Made by a program: the position numbers and the translations under genes | Assembly (NCBI RefSeq): GCF_001905795.1 | Contig: NZ_LIXJ01000019.1 | Coordinates: 81,649-145,648 of the forward strand | From: Streptomyces sp. CB01580 | GTDB taxonomy: Bacteria; Actinomycetota; Actinomycetes; Streptomycetales; Streptomycetaceae | Reading direction: 5' to 3' | DNA length: 64,000 nucleotides | Part shown: piece after piece, positions 58,768-64,000 of the stretch | How positions within the stretch are numbered: the first letter of the stretch is position 1 | Layout of the letters: each line of letters begins with the position of its first letter | Notes under the pieces: generated by a model | The model's input: the letters and a program-made list of their open reading frames with translations, nothing else | Told to the model about the DNA's origin: nothing | Databases searched by the model: none

Positions 58768-60189
58768 TCAGCCGACCGAACCCTCCATCTGCAGCTCGAT
58801 CAGCCGGTTGAGTTCGAGCGCGTACTCCATCGGCAGTTCCTTGGCGATCGGCTCGACGAAGCCGCGCACGATCATCGCCATCGCCTCGAACTCCGTCATA
58901 CCGCGGCTCATCAGGTAGAACAGCTGGTCCTCGGAGACCTTGGAGACGGTCGCCTCGTGCCCCATGGACACGTCGTCCTCACGGACGTCGACGTACGGGT
59001 AGGTGTCGGAGCGCGAGATCGTGTCGACCAGCAGCGCGTCGCAGAGCACGTTCGACTTCGCGCCCGGAGCGCCCTCGCCGATCTCGATCAGACCGCGGTA
59101 GGAGGTGCGGCCGCCGCCCCGCGCCACCGACTTGGAGACGATGTTGGAGGAGGTGTTCGGCGCCATGTGGACCATCTTGGCGCCGGCGTCCTGGTGCTGG
59201 CCCTCGCCCGCGAAGGCGATGGACAGGGTCTCGCCCTTGGCGTGCTCGCCCATCAGGTAGACGGCCGGGTACTTCATGGTGACCTTGGAGCCGATGTTGC
59301 CGTCGACCCACTCCATGGTCGCGCCCTCGTAGGCCACGGCCCGCTTGGTGACCAGGTTGTAGACGTTGTTCGACCAGTTCTGGATCGTCGTGTAGCGGCA
59401 GCGGCCGCCCTTCTTCACGATGATCTCGACGACCGCGGAGTGCAGCGAGTCGGAGGAGTAGATCGGGGCGGTGCAGCCCTCGACGTAGTGGACGTACGCG
59501 TCCTCGTCGACGATGATCAGCGTCCGCTCGAACTGACCCATGTTCTCCGTGTTGATACGGAAGTACGCCTGGAGCGGGATGTCGACGTGGACGCCCTTGG
59601 GCACGTAGATGAACGAGCCGCCGGACCACACGGCCGTGTTCAGCGAGGCGAACTTGTTGTCGCCGACCGGGATGACGGTGCCGAAGTACTCCTTGAAGAG
59701 CTCCGGGTGCTCCTTCAGCGCCGTGTCGGTGTCGAGGAAGATGACGCCCTGCGACTCCAGGTCCTCACGGATCTGGTGGTAGACGACCTCCGACTCGTAC
59801 TGCGCGGCGACACCGGCGACCAGGCGCTGCTTCTCCGCCTCCGGGATGCCGAGCTTGTCGTAGGTGTTCTTGATGTCCTCGGGCAGGTCCTCCCAGGACT
59901 CCGCCTGCTTCTCCGTGGACCGCACGAAGTACTTGATGTTGTCGAAGTCGATGCCCGACAGATCGGAGCCCCAGGTGGGCATGGGCTTCTTGTCGAAGAG
60001 CCTGAGGCCCTTGAGGCGCAGCTTCAGCATCCACTCGGGCTCGTTCTTCTTCGCCGAGATGTCGCGGACGACATCCTCGGAGAGCCCGCGCTTGGCCGCG
60101 GCGCCTGCCGCGTCGGAGTCGGCCCAGCCGAATTCGTACGTGCCCAGCCCCTCGAGTTCGGGGTGGGCAGTCTCCGTGGGGAGCGTCAT
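58768..60189 (-). CDS. sufB: Fe-S assembly scaffold protein SufB
   Basis: The main scaffold subunit, 473 residues. It has the conserved YEFGWADSD, SAKKNEPEWMLKLRLKGLRLFDKKPMPTWG, VIPVGDNKFASLNTAVWSGGSFIYVPKGVHVDIPLQAYFRIN, and SNVLCDALLVDTISRSDTYPYVDVREDDVSMGHEATVS with the assembly Cys. The start ATG overlaps the sufR stop (ATGA), so sufR and sufB are coupled. Confidence 0.97.
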   Translation of the reverse strand: MTLPTETAHPELEGLGTYEFGWADSDAAGAAAKRGLSEDVVRDISAKKNEPEWMLKLRLKGLRLFDKKPMPTWGSDLSGIDFDNIKYFVRSTEKQAESWEDLPEDIKNTYDKLGIPEAEKQRLVAGVAAQYESEVVYHQIREDLESQGVIFLDTDTALKEHPELFKEYFGTVIPVGDNKFASLNTAVWSGGSFIYVPKGVHVDIPLQAYFRINTENMGQFERTLIIVDEDAYVHYVEGCTAPIYSSDSLHSAVVEIIVKKGGRCRYTTIQNWSNNVYNLVTKRAVAYEGATMEWVDGNIGSKVTMKYPAVYLMGEHAKGETLSIAFAGEGQHQDAGAKMVHMAPNTSSNIVSKSVARGGGRTSYRGLIEIGEGAPGAKSNVLCDALLVDTISRSDTYPYVDVREDDVSMGHEATVSKVSEDQLFYLMSRGMTEFEAMAMIVRGFVEPIAKELPMEYALELNRLIELQMEGSVG

Positions 60190-60938
60190 GCGGGGTTCCT
60201 CCCGGCCTTGCTTGCAGATGCTGAATGAGTGGTCTTCGGTGCTGCGCGGCGACCGCTGCGCGGGATGTACGTCGTGCACACCTCGTCGCCGTGGGCGATG
60301 GTGGCCAGACGCTGCACATGCGTGCCGAGAAGGCTGGAGAAGAATTCCGTCTCCGCCTCGCACAGCTGCGGATACTGCTCGGCGACATGAGCGACCGGGC
60401 AGTGGTGCTGGCACAACTGCTCGCCCTGTTGCGGGCCGGGCGCGCTACGCGCCGTAGCAGCGTACCCGTCGGCGGACAAGGCCTTGGCCAACGCCTCGGT
60501 GCGCGCATCGGGATCCGCGGCCTCGATCGCCGCCCGGTACGCCTCGGCCTGGGCCGCGATCCTGGCCCGGGCGAAGGCGGCGACCGCGGCCTCGCCCGAG
60601 GTCTCGGCGATCCACCCCAGGGCGTCCGCCGCGAGCTTGTCGTAGGACTGGTCGAAGGCGTCCCGTCCGTAGTCGGTCAGGGCGAACGCCTTGGCCGGGC
60701 GGCCACGCGTCCGTGCGCCGTAGACCCGCTGCTCACGGGCCTCGACGACGCCGTCCGACGCGAGGGCGTCGAGATGGCGGCGGACCGCGGCCTGGGTGAG
60801 ACCGAGGCGCTTGGCCAGCTCGGCGACGGTGGACGGGCCGTGGTCCAGGATGGAGCGCGCGACCCTGTTGCGCGTCGAACGCTCGCCGGTCGCGAGTTCC
60901 TCCTGGGGTGTCTCCCGCTTGGTCTCGCCGTTTTTCAC
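60186..60938 (-). CDS. sufR: SufR-type Fe-S-sensing repressor of the suf operon
   Basis: A 250-residue winged-helix regulator. The N-terminal HTH (about 22-68) shows TRNRVARSILDHGPSTVAELAKRLGLTQAAVRRHLDALASDG. The C-terminal half carries the cluster ligands C176 and C180 (QLCQHHCPVAH) and C193 (PQLCEAE), the SufR arrangement. It begins with GTG at 60938, which coincides with the predicted transcription start, so the message may be leaderless. First gene of sufR-B-D-Rieske-C-S-U-DUF59. Confidence 0.95.
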   Translation of the reverse strand: MKNGETKRETPQEELATGERSTRNRVARSILDHGPSTVAELAKRLGLTQAAVRRHLDALASDGVVEAREQRVYGARTRGRPAKAFALTDYGRDAFDQSYDKLAADALGWIAETSGEAAVAAFARARIAAQAEAYRAAIEAADPDARTEALAKALSADGYAATARSAPGPQQGEQLCQHHCPVAHVAEQYPQLCEAETEFFSSLLGTHVQRLATIAHGDEVCTTYIPRSGRRAAPKTTHSASASKAGRNPA

Positions 60939-60951
60939 AACGCCATTGTTG
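60938..60951. promoter_or_regulatory. SufR operator CAAC-N6-GTTG
   Basis: CAAC GCCATT GTTG exactly fits the CAAC-N6-GTTG inverted repeat described for SufR in cyanobacteria. It covers the -10 box and the GTG start of sufR, so binding would block transcription of the whole operon. Confidence 0.82.
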
Positions 60952-60974
60952 CGTAATTAATCCGGCCCTGACAA
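60945..60974 (-). promoter_or_regulatory. Promoter of the suf operon
   Basis: On the minus strand, TTGTCA (60974-60969) matches the TTGACA -35 at 5 of 6, followed by an 18-base spacer and AACAAT (60950-60945) as -10. Six bases later is the G of the sufR GTG, predicting a leaderless transcript. Confidence 0.65.
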
Positions 60975-61126
60975 CCACGGTCCGGAACGATCTACGGTGC
61001 GCTTCATCACTTAGGGTCACCTAATCCACCCCCGGAGACCGGGCCGCGAGCCCCTCCCGACGGGGGTCCGGCCGTTCGCCCCCGCGCCCGCCGGGGGCGA
61101 ACGGGCAGCCCTTAGACTTACCGGCC

Positions 61127-62049
<923 letters not shown>

Positions 62050-62053
<4 letters not shown>

Positions 62054-62817
62054 GCGCCGGTACGTACGCCCCGCGGCCGGGCGCCGCGCCGCTCTCCCGG
62101 ATGATCGCCGCGCAGGCGGCGCTGGAGACGCGGATGCTGCTGCGCAACGGCGAGCAGCTGCTGCTGACCGTGATCATCCCGGCGCTGCTGCTGGTGCTGT
62201 TCAGCGCGGTCGACGTCGTGGACACCGGCGCGGGGCGGTCCGTGGACTTCCTGACGCCCGGCGTCCTGGCGCTCGCCGTGATGTCCACGGCCTTCACCGG
62301 CCAGGCCATCGCCACCGGTTTCGAGCGGCGCTACGGGGTGCTCAAGCGGCTCGGCGCCTCGCCGCTGCCGCGCTGGGCGCTGATGACGGCCAAGACCCTC
62401 TCGGTGCTGGTCACCGAGGTGCTGCAGGTGGGGCTCCTGACGGTGATCGCGTTCGCGCTGGGCTGGTCGCCGCACGGCGACCCGTTCGCCGTGGCGCTGC
62501 TGCTGGTGCTCGGCACCGCCGCGTTCTCCGGGCTCGGGCTGCTGATGGCCGGGACGCTGAAGGCGGAGGCCACGCTGGCCGCGGCCAACCTGGTCTTCCT
62601 GCTGCTGCTGGTCGGCGGCGGGGTGATCGTGCCGCTGGACAAGTTCCCGGAAGCGGTGCAGTCGGCGCTCGGGCTGCTGCCCATCGCGGCCCTGTCGGAC
62701 GGGCTGCGCGACGTCCTCCAGCACGGCGCCGGGATGCCGTGGGGCGATCTCGGTGTGCTGGCGGTGTGGGCGGTGCTCGGGCTGGGCGCGGCGGCGAAGT
62801 TCTTCCGCTGGGAGTGA
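62050..62817 (+). CDS. ABC-2 type transporter permease
   Basis: A 255-residue membrane protein with six predicted TM helices, including LLLTVIIPALLLVLFSAVDVV, FLTPGVLALAVMSTAFTGQAIATGFERRYGVLKRLGASPL and LAAANLVFLLLLVGGGVIVPLDKFPEAVQSALGLLPIAALSDGLR, the ABC-2 signature region. It forms the exporter with the preceding ATPase. Substrate unknown. Confidence 0.9.
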
Positions 62818-62819
62818 GC

Positions 62820-62847
62820 CGGACGGGTGCGGGGGCGCCCGCGTCCG
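62820..62847 (+). terminator. Hairpin after the ABC permease
   Basis: CGGACG (62820-62825) pairs with CGTCCG (62842-62847), with further inner G-C pairs, starting 3 bases after the stop of the permease. Confidence 0.4.
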
Positions 62848-62913
62848 GGTGCTCGACGTGAGTCCTCGGCAGCGCTCCGTCGCCGTTTCGCGCTACTCGT
62901 CCCCCTCGTGAAA

Positions 62914-62925
62914 GCTTGCACAAGC
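62914..62925. promoter_or_regulatory. Dyad GCTTG-CA-CAAGC upstream of ctaA
   Basis: A perfect 5-bp inverted repeat with 2-base spacer, just upstream of TACGAT (62933-62938), which fits a -10 box. It could be an operator in the ctaA promoter. Confidence 0.4.
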
Positions 62926-62936
62926 CGCCGCCTACG

Positions 62937-63950
62937 ATGGTGCGCGTGCCCAAGCTGACCCGAGCCGAAGTCGCTCAAGCCGCGCGGAACCCGCTTCTCT
63001 ACATCGCCGAACGGTGGACGCCGACGGAACGCATCGTCCGTCGTGCCGTCCTGTCGGCCGTCGTCATGTCCGTCGTCATCGTCGTCACCGGCGGTGCGGT
63101 ACGGCTGACCGGTTCCGGCCTCGGCTGCCCCACCTGGCCCAAGTGCACCGAGGACAGCCTCACCGCGACGAGCGAGATGGGCTTGCACGGCGTCATCGAG
63201 TTCGGCAACCGCATGCTGACGTACGTCCTGTGCGCGGCCGTCGGCTGGGCGATCATCGCCGCTCGCTCGGCGAAGCCCTGGCGGCGCAGCCTCACCCGGC
63301 TCGGCTGGGCGCAGTTCTGGGTGGTCATGGGCAACGCTGTGCTCGGCGGCATCGTGGTGCTGGTCGGCCTCAACCCGTACACGGTCGCGGCGCACTTCCT
63401 GCTCACCACGGCGCTGCTCACCGTCGCGATGGTGATGTGGCAGCGGATCGGCGAGGGCGACGAAGCGCCCCGGCCGCTGGTGGGCAAGGCGGTGTCCCAG
63501 CTGACCTGGCTGCTCGTGGTCGCGGCGGGGCTGCTGATCGCGGTCGGCACGGTCGTCACGGGCGCCGGACGGCACGCGGGCGACTCCAGCGACGTCCCCC
63601 GCATTCCGGTGGACTGGCAGATGGTCGCGCAGCTGCACGCCGACCTGGCCTGGGTCGTGGTGGCACTGACCGTCGCCCTCTGGTTCGCGCTGAAGGCCGT
63701 GGACGCACCGGTCGGCCCGCGGAGCCGGGCCCGCGACCTGTTCCTGGTGCTGCTGGGGCAGGGCGTGATCGGCTACGTCCAGTACTTCACGGACACCCCG
63801 GAGATCCTGGTCGGCCTGCACATGTTCGGTTCGTGTCTGGTGTGGATCGCGGTGGTGCGGGTGCTGCTGTCGCTGCGCGAGCGCCCGGTGGCCGTACCCG
63901 CGGTCCCCGGCCCCGCCGTCGAGAAGCCGGAGCCGGCCGCCGCGGGCTGA
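62937..63950 (+). CDS. ctaA: Heme A synthase (COX15/CtaA family)
   Basis: Converts heme O to heme A for aa3-type cytochrome oxidase; about 337 residues and eight TM helices. Two repeats are seen: TGGAVRLTGSGLGCPTWPKC with MGLHGVIEFGNRMLTYVL, and TGAGRHAGDS with VAQLHADLAWVVVAL and GLHMFGSCLVWIAVV, giving the conserved heme-ligand His residues and the Cys pair of the first loop. The C-terminal tail is Pro/Ala rich. Start may be ATG 62937 or GTG 62946; the latter is 8 bases from TACGAT and would be leaderless. Confidence 0.93.
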   Translation: MVRVPKLTRAEVAQAARNPLLYIAERWTPTERIVRRAVLSAVVMSVVIVVTGGAVRLTGSGLGCPTWPKCTEDSLTATSEMGLHGVIEFGNRMLTYVLCAAVGWAIIAARSAKPWRRSLTRLGWAQFWVVMGNAVLGGIVVLVGLNPYTVAAHFLLTTALLTVAMVMWQRIGEGDEAPRPLVGKAVSQLTWLLVVAAGLLIAVGTVVTGAGRHAGDSSDVPRIPVDWQMVAQLHADLAWVVVALTVALWFALKAVDAPVGPRSRARDLFLVLLGQGVIGYVQYFTDTPEILVGLHMFGSCLVWIAVVRVLLSLRERPVAVPAVPGPAVEKPEPAAAG

Positions 63951-64000
63951 GCCGGGGCGGGCCCTCGTGGGCCCTGCCGTACGTCTGTACGCCGATGCCG

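Noticed and set aside
62916..62936. Longer ctaA start at 62916
   Set aside because: It would run through the GCTTG-CA-CAAGC dyad and the probable -10 box; the conserved protein begins at MVRVPK or VPKLTR.

Overview
The window is a stretch of high-GC actinobacterial chromosome, almost certainly from Streptomyces. GC content is very high and third codon positions are strongly biased to G or C. GTG starts and 4-bp GTGA/ATGA gene overlaps are frequent. The ectABCD set, an LAETG sortase-anchored protein, an XRE/DUF5753-DUF397-anti-sigma-kinase group and a SufR-led suf operon all fit that genus. It is ordinary core chromosome: I see no insertion sequence, prophage, CRISPR array or integrase.

Layout. 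Positions 1-7316 hold a cobalamin (corrin ring) operon on the + strand: cobI (cut by the window edge), cobM, cobL, a cbiG-cobJ fusion, cobH, cbiX with a His-rich tail, and cobC. A 14-bp-stem terminator closes it. From 7538 to 11246 come an LAETG-anchored surface protein, an amidohydrolase and a class V aminotransferase. Positions 11586-14926 are the ectoine/hydroxyectoine operon ectABCD. Positions 15031-30132 are mixed: a VOC fusion protein, a large sensor/PP2C/kinase, an Old Yellow Enzyme with a divergent MarR gene, a DsbA-like protein, MscL with a zinc ribbon, a DUF397 cluster carrying a gene remnant, and an aldehyde dehydrogenase with a divergent IclR gene. Positions 30381-34656 hold a penicillin-binding protein, an MFS transporter and a double-TerD protein.

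Positions 34754-36822 are the most interesting part. A Ro60/TROVE protein gene is preceded, on the same strand, by about 430 bp of non-coding RNA modules. Two contain a tRNA-like domain in circularly permuted order: T arm, then an acceptor stem closed by a tetraloop, then D arm. A third has the same core internal loop on a plain hairpin. They look like bacterial Y RNAs (YrlA class) bound by the adjacent Ro protein.

Positions 37021-53000 carry a Tat-exported PhoX-type phosphatase, a conserved acidic protein, an extracellular nuclease, an ABM-domain protein, a FemX-like enzyme, a DUF4232 lipoprotein, dapA and dapD (convergent, lysine/diaminopimelate pathway), an HxlR-peroxiredoxin fusion, an SMR pump with its TetR regulator, and membrane and secreted proteins. 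Positions 53057-60938 hold a cation diffusion facilitator and the whole suf Fe-S assembly operon (sufR-B-D-Rieske-C-S-U-DUF59, minus strand). The operon sits behind a promoter overlapped by a CAAC-N6-GTTG SufR-type operator. The window ends with an ABC-2 transporter and ctaA (heme A synthase).

Several divergent regulator/target pairs have clear dyad operators: OYE/MarR, SMR/TetR, suf/SufR and ALDH/IclR. Many convergent gene pairs are separated by strong hairpins.
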